Shown in pieces: positions 1-8,805 of a DNA stretch of 12,590 nucleotides; positions within the stretch are counted from its first letter, which is position 1; every line of letters begins with the position of its first letter. A model generated the notes under the pieces. It was not told the origin of the DNA and ran no database searches. It worked only from the letters and a program-made list of their open reading frames with translations. A program made the position numbers and the translations under genes. Location of the stretch: the NCBI GenBank assembly GCA_016758965.1, contig JAEPRB010000581.1, positions 1 to 12,590 on the forward strand, given 5' to 3'. This DNA comes from Circinella minor. Its lineage: Eukaryota > Mucoromycota > Mucoromycetes > Mucorales > Lichtheimiaceae.

Positions 1-949
1 ATAATCATTGTTCAATAATGTTGGAGAAGTATACTAAAAATAACTTTCCTTCATAAAATATTGCTGAGTTAGGACAAAAAAAATTTTAAGCCAATGACGT
101 ATAATTATGATTCCAAAATAAAAAAAATGACGGATATGACTAATTAAAGAAGTTTGTTTAAACTTGGTTATATAGACCAATAATGCTAGATAATGATGTC
201 AAAAGAAATAACTATGTAATTAATAATATATATCGTAGTATAAAGAAGCAACAACAATAACTGGTCATAACGTCAGATGCCAAACATAAAAACAAATAAA
301 AAGAATGCCTAATATAGTTACAACAGGCTTGTTTGTTGTAAATAAAAAGACCCTTTTTGATTTTTTTTTGTACCAATGCGCATTAGTCTGCTGCATTTAC
401 TGTAAAGCTTATATTTTTTTTTTACTTTGTATACAACTCACGCACTGGTCAACTTTAGTTACATTTTTTATTGTCAAACCGTTCCAAAGTATCAATATGA
501 AAGATATATAGATAAATCAAAATCAACAGAGCACCGATTCATCCAAATATAATACTATTCTCATTATAAACTTGATTTATTCTATCTGATCAACATTATT
601 TATTATGTATTGTGTTCAGCAAACTAATAATTTTTAAGTTTACTTTTTCTGTTTATAACTAAATAAAAGTTCATAATTCTCTTTATCATTACTAGATTAA
701 TAAAAATAATAATTAAGTTCATTAATCTCTCTTTTTAATCTTCAATTTTTGTTTTTTTCTTTTCAGATATTTTTTTTCTATATTAAAGCCATTACTACTT
801 TTCTTTTCAACTGCTCTATTAAAGTATATAATAATATACAAAAACTTAAATTTTCTGTAAAATATAGTTACTCTCTTTTTTATTTGAATATATACCTTAC
901 CACAGCATTATTAAAACTTTGATCTATTACTCTATAATTATAATGACGG
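1..949. other. AT-rich non-coding stretch
   Basis: I see no supported gene here. The sequence is very AT-rich with many homopolymer runs. The longest open frame (305-511, 68 codons) is low-complexity and hydrophobic and has no family resemblance. A pyrimidine-rich stretch ending in CAG near 765 looks like a splice acceptor, but no reading frame follows it. Confidence 0.6.
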
Positions 950-1102
950 ATCAGAAAAATCTGACAGATCCATAGATCTCAATCCGTTTACAATCCGGAT
1001 TGTAGAATTACAATCCGAATCCGATCCGAATCCGTTGAGATACAATCCAAATCCGATCCAATCTATATGAAAAACAGATCGGTTTATAAATCCGGATTGT
1101 AC
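950..1102. repeat. ATCCG-motif short repeat block
   Basis: About ten copies of ATCCG or close variants (ATCCGA, ATCCAA, ATCCGG) lie in about 150 bp, in irregular tandem order. The block includes the 12-bp palindrome CAATCCGGATTG (991-1002), and part of that palindrome recurs near 1089. It reads open on the minus strand only because of the short period. It is noticeably more GC-rich than its surroundings, so it looks like a degenerate minisatellite or a fragment of a dispersed repeat, not a gene. Confidence 0.7.
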
Positions 1103-1144
1103 TAAGATCCCTACATGTGGTGGAGATTCCCTTGTTGAAAAGTC

Positions 1145-1349
1145 TGTCAAAATAAAAGAAAAGAAAAAGGTAAAAGTAAAAGTAAAAGAGCTAGAAAAGA
1201 TAAAGATTTATTAATTCGCGGCTAAACCGCCCATATTTATACATACTTGAATGGTCACATGACCACCCAAGGATCAATTCTAATTCACAAATCACGTGAA
1301 CCTTATCTTTGGTCTGACCAAACAACACTTCCACACAACGTGTCAGACA
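1145..1349. mobile_element. possible solo LTR upstream of the tRNA gene
   Basis: A segment of about 205 bp begins TGTC and ends GACA, and stops 8 bp before the tRNA. It has a TATA-like TATTTATA (1234-1241) and four small inverted repeats: GCGG/CCGC (1218-1230), GGTCA/TGACC (1253-1264), TCACGTGA (1292-1299) and TTTGGTC-T-GACCAAA (1308-1322). Ty3-type retroelements are known to insert just upstream of Pol III genes, which would fit. No exact 5-bp target duplication is visible (AAGTC on the left, AGTGT on the right) and there is no internal coding region, so this is tentative. It could instead be ordinary tRNA 5' flank. Confidence 0.25.
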
Positions 1350-1357
1350 AGTGTCTC

Positions 1358-1429
1358 TCCTCTATGGTCTAGTGGCTAGGATCCCTGTCTTTCACACAGG
1401 TGGCCCGGGTTCAATTCCCGGTGGGGGAA
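1358..1429 (+). tRNA. tRNA-Glu (anticodon UUC)
   Basis: A complete 72-nt cloverleaf can be drawn. The acceptor stem pairs 1358-1364 with 1422-1428 (including two G-U pairs), with A at the discriminator position 1429. The anticodon stem CCTGT/ACAGG encloses the loop CTTTCAC, with anticodon TTC at 1391-1393. There is a 4-nt variable loop. The T stem CCGGG/CCCGG has the loop TTCAATT. The internal Pol III promoter is clear: A box TGGTCTAGTGG at 1365-1375 and B box GGTTCAATTCC at 1408-1418. There is no intron and no encoded CCA. It decodes GAA/GAG codons in cytosolic translation. Confidence 0.97.
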
Positions 1430-1446
1430 TTTCAAATGTAGATTAT

Positions 1447-1475
1447 TAATTACTGTGGTAGTAATTAGTTTTTTT
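1447..1475 (+). terminator. hairpin plus T7 run downstream of tRNA-Glu
   Basis: A perfect 8-bp inverted repeat TAATTACT/AGTAATTA with loop GTGGT is followed after one base by seven T residues (1469-1475). The T-run is the first one long enough to act as a strong Pol III terminator, 40 nt past the tRNA 3' end. The hairpin in front of it is not required by Pol III and may be chance in AT-rich DNA. Confidence 0.5.
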
Positions 1476-1566
1476 GTATTTTGATTATATTGTCATAATA
1501 TTTTTTTGTTAGCACTGTCATATTTTTTTATTGATAAAACCACAGCACTAGACATAAAATGTTTTT

Positions 1567-1612
1567 TTAGCCAGCTCAAACTAGACACCCCCTAGCCCCT
1601 TCTCGATTTTAC
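1567..1612 (+). repeat. MULE left terminal inverted repeat
   Basis: Two 15-bp blocks (1567-1581 and 1598-1612) are separated by 16 bp containing two CTAG motifs. Each block has an exact reverse complement at the right end in the same order. The spacer is C-rich and only loosely matches the right-hand copy. Confidence 0.85.
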
Positions 1613-1681
1613 TGGGAATTTGAGTCTCAGAAACAGGAAATATGTTTTTCCATTTAAAATTCCGATAATGGTAATAGTAAT

Positions 1682-1814
1682 AACGAAAAAAAAAATTGAC
1701 GAAAAAAAATTGATGAAAAAAAATTGACAAAAAAAAATTGACGAAAAAAAATTGACAATAAAAAAGTGATAATAAAAAATGATAATAAAAAATAATAATA
1801 AAAAAAAGTGATAC

Positions 1815-1815
<1 letters not shown>
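1682..1815 (+). repeat. 14-bp tandem array, TTGACGAAAAAAAA type
   Basis: The TTGA/GTGA/TGAT core recurs at 1696, 1710, 1724, 1738, 1752, 1766, 1780 and 1808, which is an exact 14-bp register with about nine to ten units counting a degraded one at 1794. The first units are TTGAC or TTGATG followed by an A7-A9 run; later ones drift toward ATAATAAAA. It lies in the transposon's 3' flank, between the left terminus and the transposase stop codon. The constant period despite substitutions indicates slippage-driven expansion. Confidence 0.8.

Positions 1816-1845
<30 letters not shown>
1816..1845 (+). repeat. (TAA)10 microsatellite
   Basis: Ten uninterrupted TAA triplets directly follow the 14-bp array inside the MULE. 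The open minus-strand frame across it is a tyrosine-run artefact. Confidence 0.9.
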
Positions 1846-1847
<2 letters not shown>

Positions 1848-2178
1848 GTAATGATAATGGATGATGGTAAAAATTGATAATTTAGAGTTAATCTTGAAAT
1901 ACATGGATCCTTGATGAAACATGTAATATTTGTAGAATAAAAAGACCATGCATCAAAAAATTATAAATACAGACTTGATACGATTAATTAATAATGACTA
2001 TCATTTTATTTACTTTTATATAAGTTTATGGATTCTCATAAAAGACCATATTTCTATTATCTATTTTACCTTACCTTGTTTGATTATATTTACCACTTGT
2101 TGAACAAAAATACGAATAGTGGATGAGTAAATGAAATAGGAATCTAAACATATGAAAAAAAATGGGTAGAAATGTAGT

Positions 2179-5136
2179 TTAGAGGTAGCGTGTATATGGA
2201 TTATCATCACGCCACGTTCGATCACGGCGTCGTCGTTCACGATACCGACGAACATGATGAAAGTAATCATTGATGTTGTTATCACGGACTGAACGATCAA
2301 AGACGTCACGTTGATGCTGGTCTAATAAACCACGATAGTTGTTATAAGCACCACCAAGTGCTTGCTGTATATTAGCAAGTGCTTCCTGAAGGTTAGCAAT
2401 CGACTCCTCTGCTTCTATTTGTTGTTGCCATTGGTCATTGACTATTATATCTTCTCTTTCTCCTTCTTCTTCTTCTTCATTGTTGGAAACGCTAGCAGGA
2501 GAGCTTGGGATTGGTGGATTTGGCGTTGTGATAGGTCTTATTTGTGGAGATACTAGACGGGTTGGACGAGTTGTTGTTTGTGGAACTTCTAATCTACCTT
2601 CAGGAAGTATTACAAGAGAAAAAGGATATATATGGTTCTATATTATAGTAGTACGTTCATTAAAATACTTATAAGTTCAAAAAGTATATTATCTTTATGT
2701 GATACATACCGGCAAAAGCCTCACATATGGAGCAATAGATTGGCGGCATATAAAGTAATCATGCGCACCAAAAACATTACGTAACAATGGAGTGGAATTG
2801 CGATAGCGTGATATAAGATGCTTGCAAAGCATAAAGCGACTGGTGGCAAAAGAAGGACAGCCACACGTCCAATTTTCCAATGATGGTAAGTATAATTGAT
2901 CCGCATCAGGATTTTCTGCACGAGTCCCTCTGCTATTGGAGCCTGGATCACTATGACCAGTTTTGACATGCCACTCACGAACAAATTCCAATTCCCATTC
3001 TAGTTTCTCAGCGCGATTTACAACTTTTAACATAAAGTTGTGATGCACTTTAACTAACTGCTTTTGAATGATGATCCACACAAGAAAGTCTAATCGTGGT
3101 CGATTGCTGTTAATTAAAAAATCTCTTTTGAGGATTCTCCATTGTGACTCAATCATCATTGTTGTTTTGCCAATGGGAATGGGTACTCTGGTACTACGGG
3201 CCCATTTATTCCACCACGAATCGCGATACCATCTAGAATAAAGATACGCCCAAGCATCCTGAAGATCATGTTGTACACAAAAAGTATATATTTCTTCCGC
3301 ACAGCGATTATGGATCTCAATAGAAGTAAAATACTCTATGATATATAAATTTAAATATATTTATTAAGTTTTTCAATCATTACTACAAGATCAAATATAT
3401 TTTACTTGACGCTTGAAATGCTATACGTACCTCCTTCGATCGGAATGTTACTATGCATATGGTAATGCTTTCGCATCATTACAACGATAGCCTCCCTATG
3501 TCCAGCATTTTCACATCTTCTTCCATTTCAATCTGCTGTTGGCTGAAATTGTCGACTGACGAATGGGAATCGATTTACAGCTTCATTAATGTTATATTGT
3601 GGATTAGATAGCTTGGGCTTTGCAAGCTGTAACTTAACAGCGCGCATTATATGCCAAAGACATAGTCGCACAGCATTGTCGCCGAAAACTTGACTAATTG
3701 CATCGATTTGGCCTTCATCTTTGTCTGTGAACATGAATCTAGGGTTCAAACCTCGGCTACGCAACCTAGTAAAAAATCCAGCAATTAATTGTGATCGTGT
3801 TGCTTCTTGTATTTCTTCGGCGGTAGGAGCGTAAGTAGTAGGTGTGTTATCGATGTTGGGGGTAGGAGAGTTGCTGGTATTGATTGTAGTAGTATGATCA
3901 GTAGAAGCAATGGTATGATTCGTTGGATCAGATTGGTCATTAGAGTTAATGGGTTCATTGATTGGGTTCATTCTCAATAAGAAATATGCAATCGGGAACC
4001 CGATTCCATTGACTGACGCGACAATACTAAAAAGCTCATGACCAGTACGATTGGTTTTGTAGGTACTATCTACATGAAACTCTTCAACTTCTGCCATTTC
4101 ACATATTACTCTGAACAACGGCATAGTGAAGCCCAAAGTAGAGTATTGTTGGCAGGTACGACCAAGTATCTGTTTTATTTATTTAACACTTAATAAACTA
4201 GTTTTCTATTTATCATACCATGTCTGTTTCGCCATAAACAGTCTCAAAACTTATATCCCATGGTACAATAGTATAAAGGTGACTTACTTTTTCAACACCT
4301 CGAGCTGCTGCTCTATCTAAATGCATTTCAGTAGAGGTGAACTGATTTCTGTGAAGTTTATATTGGCTTTCGAACGATTTATTCCACCAGTAGTAAACTT
4401 GGGCTTGTGTGAGTGTACCCATTGTATTAGGATACACGGTCAAAATATCCAAATACAAGTCTTGGGCACTCATTGTAATGCATTTTTCACTAATATACGT
4501 AATTAGTTCACGATCAACGTTGTTGTTTGTCGCACTAGGAGCAGCACGATGGCCAGTAGAATGCTCAATAGTGATACGAACATAGCTATTAGGTCTATCA
4601 ATCATCCCATTGATATAACCATTACAGCTAAATGTTTCCATCCGTGTATGTATCCTTCTACGGCGATTATCTGGAACTTGTCGTTGACTTTCCGAGGATT
4701 GAGAACAGCAACAAATAAATGTACTGCCAAACTTTAAGTGAGTAGCAGCCATGAAATAATGATAATAATGATATCCATCGCGTGCTTCAATGCTGGTACG
4801 GATATGCGTAACTAAATGCTGATCATCCATGTCCAACATTTCTTGATCGAGGCGAATGTATGCAGTAATCGAGTAGTCAATTGACGCATCTTCTCGGTTT
4901 GTTTCGGTTATTTCGTCATCGTCGTAACGAGAGGGAATCATCTCCAATGCTTCTTCTAATGTAATGAGTAAATCGTCAGCGATTGGTTTACCAACATCGC
5001 TTCTACGATTTCGGCACGTTTTACAAGTTTTGTATTGTCTCTGTCTACCTGCAAATAACTCAGTAGGTTTAAAACAATGACAGCCAGTGCAGTAAGTGGT
5101 GGCTGGGGTGATGTTGGTAGCAGTATTGTTATCCAT
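2179..5136 (-). pseudogene. MULE transposase, four exons, one in-frame TGA
   Basis: Transposase of the Mutator-like superfamily, which cuts and pastes its own element. Exons: 5136-4219, 4169-3431, 3335-2710, 2637-2179. All introns (49, 95, 72 nt) are GT-AG and join in frame to give 913 codons. The N-terminus has a zinc-binding pair CxxC...CxxC (Cys16/19, Cys38/41). The RNase-H-like core has Asp340 in HVDSTYKTN, Asp455 in FTDKDEGQ, the MULE C-x2-H motif (Cys476, His479) and the likely catalytic Glu615 in MIESQW. A SWIM finger CxCx10CxH lies at Cys710-His725. The last exon adds an acidic run, a coiled coil (about 828-875) and an Arg-rich tail. Residues about 374-424 are an Asn/Thr/Pro-rich insert between the first two Asp. 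The only break is codon 520, TGA (3530-3528), between the C-x2-H motif and Glu615. The true start is taken as the first ATG ahead of the zinc motif. Family call is firm; activity is unlikely unless the stop is read through. Confidence 0.93.
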
Positions 5137-5288
5137 TTCGATATTTTTAAAGTGATTAAAGTAAAAAAAAGTAATAATAATAATAACAATTTTCTTTTTA
5201 AAAAAACAGGTACTTTATTTTTTTTTTGATCACTGAGTTTTTTACGGAAACAAATTTATCTGCGATTTTTTTTCGGGTCACATGTACG

Positions 5289-5360
5289 GTAAAATCGAGA
5301 AGGTGCTGGCTAGTCGAACTAGGCTCAAACCACAAGTTTGAGCTCGTTTGAGCTGGCTAA
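5289..5360 (-). repeat. MULE right terminal inverted repeat
   Basis: This is the reverse complement of the left terminus: inner block 5289-5303 and outer block 5346-5360. Between them lies a perfect 8-bp inverted repeat GCTCAAAC (5323-5330) / GTTTGAGC (5336-5343) that is absent from the left end, plus a further GTTTGAGC overlapping the outer block. The transposase start codon is about 150 bp away, so this end also carries the promoter. Confidence 0.85.
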
Positions 5361-5503
5361 GTTATTAAGTTTGAGAAATTTTAAGAATTGGTAAGCAGAC
5401 TTTTTATCTGCTGAAACGAGTTAAAACTGTTAGTTTGAGCAGCTAAAACCAGATCAATCTTATACTTTTAGCAGTTTGAGCAATCTCGATCTATAAGTTT
5501 GAG
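5323..5503 (+). repeat. GTTTGAG(C) motif cluster at the MULE right end
   Basis: Direct copies start at 5336, 5346, 5369, 5433, 5474 and 5497, with one inverted copy at 5323-5330. Four of the six direct copies extend to GTTTGAGC. Three of the copies lie outside the outermost matched terminal block, so either the element extends further right than I could prove or it inserted next to related sequence. Clustered short motifs of this kind are typical of transposase-binding subterminal DNA, but binding here is only inferred. Confidence 0.7.
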
Positions 5504-6263
5504 TCTTTGAGAAAAATGATGAGAGGCTTACAACAACTTTAATCTTCTCCTCTATTGGTTAATGTTCCATGTTACACCTTTTGATCAAAGTATCATATTG
5601 GTGGGTTTTTTTTACACATGACATACATAGCCTTCAGTAATGGCTCAATTCTTTCGGACATTTTAAAACTAGCATTTGGTATTGGCTTATTATTCTTTTA
5701 GATTGATCAAACGTTTTCTTTTCATTTCCTTTTATATACATAAAGAAGTATCTTTTATTTATTTTTTATTTTTTTATCTACTATACTAAAATAAATATAT
5801 AATTTCTAATATAATAAAAGCTAAACTATTTTATCTAAATTTATAATATTACGAGTCTTCGTTTACCATATAAAGAGCTAAGCATGATATATTTAAAATA
5901 CCTTGGAATAAATATAACTATAAATATATAACAAAAATATGATGTAAATAAATAACATGAAATGAATCATAATAAGAAAAACGCGGAATGAAACCATACC
6001 TTCCTATAGAAAAAAAAGGAATTTCAGTATATGAAAATGTTCATGCAATAATATTGAAGAGGAATTAGTTATGCCATAAATAATATGTTCACGCAATAAT
6101 ATAAAGAAAAAAAAAGATTAGTTAAATATAAATAAAATAGTTATGAAATAATTTTGAATAGACAAGTAACATGTTTCCATGGAAACCATTACTATAGAAG
6201 AAAATAAACTTAATAGTTATGAGAAATCAATAAAGCTATATGATAAAGATATGAAAAAGAGAA
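5504..6263. other. AT-rich spacer, no gene
   Basis: No open frame or RNA gene is supported between the MULE end and the long inverted repeat. It holds an 18-bp direct repeat (6037-6054 and 6085-6102, one mismatch) and a 14-bp perfect palindrome GTTTCCATGGAAAC (6173-6186). Confidence 0.6.
6037..6102 (+). repeat. 18-bp direct repeat pair
   Basis: ATGTTCATGCAATAATAT at 6037-6054 recurs at 6085-6102 with a single T-to-C change, 48 bp apart. Similar flanking context (GAAGAGGAATTAG versus AAAAAGATTAG) suggests an old duplication of about 48 bp. Confidence 0.65.
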
Positions 6264-7203
6264 GTACATACCTGCCAAGTCTTTGAGCGTAAAGAAGTAC
6301 CCTATTACGTATAGTAAAATTTCTATACACGTTATTTTCCTTTTATTTTTAGTAGCATTCGTCTATTACTTGATTTTTTCTATTTACCCTGGCTTTTGGC
6401 AAACACGTTCTTCATGATACAATCAATAACTGGAAGGATGTACCTTAGCAAAATATTTATTCATCAGTGAAGATGATTGAGATGAAAAAGAACATACACG
6501 TTCATGTAAAAGAGGATATGTAAGCAACTAAAAAAAAAGAGATACTGGTACCTGTGTCAAAGTATCAAACGCGCGTATAGCTCTGTTTCAAACAAGTTGG
6601 AATAGACAAAATAAAAAAAAGTGGCAGAAAAAAAAGCAGATATGTCAGGGCTTGTGAATCGTTATTGAAAGAATATACAGAGATAGGGCACACAAGCACA
6701 AAAAAAGAAAAGAAAAAAAACTAGTTACTACCTGCGTTAAGCATAAGATACAAGGAAGCATAAGTATATGAGCTAGATAAAAACAAGAACGTGGTTAATG
6801 AATAAAAAGATTAAAGATTAATTTAAGGACAAAAATATAAGTAAAAGAGTACGCGTAATCCGTCCAAAAAAAAGAATATTACAACTACCTGTGTCAAGCC
6901 TATGAGAACCAACATATAAACTCTATTACCGGACAAGAGCATCTATGTATAAGATTAAAAAAAAGGGAATCAGTACTGGTGTCATAGTTAAAGATTATAA
7001 TAAAAGATGTTTGTAAAGATGCAATAAAAATTATGTCGTGTCATTTTGTTGGAGTAAAGAGGAGTAGAGTAGAAAGAAAGATGCTGAAAAAAGAAGAATA
7101 AAAATAATAGCCAAATTAGGCCATTCATATTAGGTTAGCCAATTTGGGAAGAATCCTTTTATGTTATCATGGCATTGTCTATTTGACTAAGGTGTGTCAT
7201 CAC
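6264..7203 (+). repeat. left arm of long inverted repeat
   Basis: Reads collinearly with the reverse complement of 10911-11892 with small indels. By eye the innermost part, about 6998-7142, differs from its partner at only about three positions in 145. The outer part (6264-6950) shows many substitutions and indels, with the match fading at GTACATA (6264-6270). The inner end is GGTGTGTCATCAC (7191-7203). Gene A starts 186 bp beyond the inner end. Confidence 0.93.
6538..6720 (+). pseudogene. degraded peptide-coding relic in the left arm
   Basis: The plus strand reads RDTGTCVKVSNARIALFQ from 6538, then NRQNKK. After a one-base gain in an A-run it resumes in another frame with ACESLLKEYTEIGHTST. 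The right arm encodes the same peptide uninterrupted. Relative to the right arm there is a 15-bp (five-codon) deletion and one frameshift. It is a coding remnant of a Lys-rich, possibly helical protein that I do not recognise, with no start codon. Confidence 0.4.
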
Positions 7204-7251
7204 CATATAAGATTATTGAACTATTACAAGAAGCAATACTCACCAAACATC

Positions 7252-7259
7252 TATTTATA
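7252..7259 (+). promoter_or_regulatory. TATA-like box upstream of gene A
   Basis: TATTTATA lies 130 bp before the presumed ATG of gene A, in the unique DNA just inside the left arm. It sits within AT-rich sequence, so chance is likely enough to keep confidence low. Confidence 0.25.
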
Positions 7260-7388
7260 CTACTTTATATTCTGTGATTGACGATTTTGTGACTACGTTC
7301 TGTGCAACATTTTTGAATACATTACGAGACGACCTGTATTAAATTTTTTTCTTTTGTTTCATCTGTTTCAATTAATTCGCATTTCGAA

Positions 7389-8805
7389 ATGAACAAACAA
7401 CAACCTCCTCTCTAGCAACAACAACAGCAGCAGCAGTAATCATTCTACCAATCGGTGTATCCACAGTACACCCATCCTCCTCCTCCACCCGATTGGTACA
7501 GATTCATGCAAGAAGTGCGCAGCTGGATGGCAAAAGTTGATGACAAGGTGACTCACATTGAGTCATCTGTCTCACACATCGAAGAAGTACTGTCCGTGCA
7601 CAATCCTGCTGATGTACAGCAGCAACAACAGTAACAACAGCAATAGGATCTTCAACAGCGCTTTGTGTATGAGGATCCCTTGTTGGACATTTCTCAGGAC
7701 AACGAGTTGTACAAATGCATGGCGGATTACCATATTCCTGTGGCAGGCGTGATTCGCAAGCCGGATGCCAGTAAGATCACGCAGGGTCTCGTCAGAAAGC
7801 ATTTCATTGGCGAGGTCTTTCAGCTTACTGGCCCCAACAAAGAAGCCATGATGGACTCGATGGTCAAGATGACGGATAGTTTCCGTGAACGACTTCTCGC
7901 TGTTTGGGATGCCTATCCCAATAAGACCATGAAAACCTTCCGTGGGCTTACCAAAACGGTAAGAGACAAGTTGGCTATGGATGTCTCGCTCTTCCTAAAG
8001 CGCCATTTAGATGACATCCCAATCGATCTGTGTGAGAAAAATTGGTTGTCACTCTACTTAGTGTACCATCTGTTTGAGAAGTACATTAGTACCTCTCAAA
8101 GGTATGTAGTGGAATTTATATATTTATAAATATGGATATAGATTAAAAAAGTATTGACGATTTACACTATATTTATTATAGAGATAAAAGTAGACGCACT
8201 CCTGCTCGCATGGTATCCATGTACTCAGGGTATGTTTTAATAACTAATGGGCAATAAATCAAATATCGTATATATATATGTGTGGTCTCACACATTTTTT
8301 CTTTCTTAATATTATAGAAGTTACATGGATACAGCAAGTGAAGGCGGATCATCTGCCGTCATGTCTTTGTAAGTTATGTACATGGTCAATAAATAAACTG
8401 TATTATTAATGATATTTTTTTATACTTAATATTAGGACTTTCTTCGACGACGAAGATGACAATAGCACAGCAGCAAACACCAGGTAAGCAAAATAACAAT
8501 TTCGAGTACTCATTTTATTTCATGAATTCTGATCATAATCTTTATAATATAGTTTGTCTGCTGCTGCAACTTCTTTAACAACAACAACAACTATCCAAAA
8601 CCACCACCTCCCTTCGTTCTCCGTCCCTTCCTCCTCCTCCATTCCTTCCACCTCAGATCCGGTTATCTTTATGCAGGATAATCGGTATCCCAAGCAACCA
8701 CAAGGGAACTTTGGTCTTTCCTCTTCTTCCCCTTCATCCTCTTCCTCTTCTTTAAAACGGCAGAGAAGTAAAACAAATGCCGTTGTTCTGACAAATCGTC
8801 GGTAA
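7389..8805 (+). pseudogene. gene A: polyQ/coiled-coil protein, five exons, four in-frame stops
   Basis: Not a family I recognise. Exons: 7389-8101, 8182-8229, 8318-8368, 8436-8483, 8553-8805. Introns of 80, 88, 67 and 69 nt are all GT-AG and all in phase 2, giving 371 codons including the stop. The N-terminus has a Gln tract and a Pro run, then a predicted coiled coil (residues about 36-68, with SWMAKVDDKVTHIE) and a second Gln tract. Next comes a globular region of about 150 residues starting at FVYEDPLLD and running to YISTSQR. Three small exons and a Ser/Thr-rich C-terminus with a basic LKRQR patch follow. Codons 9, 17, 82 and 86 are TAG, TAA, TAA, TAG, all inside the Gln tracts; nothing else interrupts the frame. 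An intact product could start at the Met at 7719. The fold and basic patch hint at a nuclear or DNA-binding role, but that is speculation. It converges with gene B. Confidence 0.75.

Larger units (their letters stand above)
1567..5360 (-). mobile_element. Mutator-like (MULE) DNA transposon
   Basis: The transposase gene lies between inverted termini made of two exact 15-bp blocks. The outer block TTAGCCAGCTCAAAC is at 1567-1581, with its reverse complement at 5346-5360. The inner block CCTTCTCGATTTTAC is at 1598-1612, with its reverse complement at 5289-5303. The right terminus is longer (72 bp versus 46 bp) because of extra sequence that forms a GCTCAAAC/GTTTGAGC hairpin. The terminal repeats plus a MULE/SWIM transposase make the class assignment strong. 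I found no exact 8-11 bp target-site duplication outside 1567/5360, so the precise ends are uncertain. The similar CTAG-containing sequence between the blocks supports one continuous terminus on each side. Confidence 0.82.

Noticed and set aside
305..511. 68-codon plus-strand frame
   Set aside because: Low-complexity hydrophobic translation of T-rich DNA; no start context or homology.
938..1150. 70-codon minus-strand frame
   Set aside because: Produced by the ATCCG repeat block; no family resemblance or splice context.
1581..1949. 122-codon minus-strand frame rich in Tyr and Phe
   Set aside because: It is the translation of the 14-bp A-rich array and the TAA microsatellite; the composition explains the open frame.
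3528..3560. An intron that would remove the transposase TGA
   Set aside because: The frame is continuous and plausible on both sides of the stop, and no GT-AG pair removing it keeps phase without deleting coding sequence.
2179..8805. Genome-wide reassignment of UAA/UAG to glutamine
   Set aside because: The transposase and gene B use CAA/CAG for Gln with no internal TAA/TAG, and frames extended past their TAA stops lose coding character. Kept only as an alternative for gene A.
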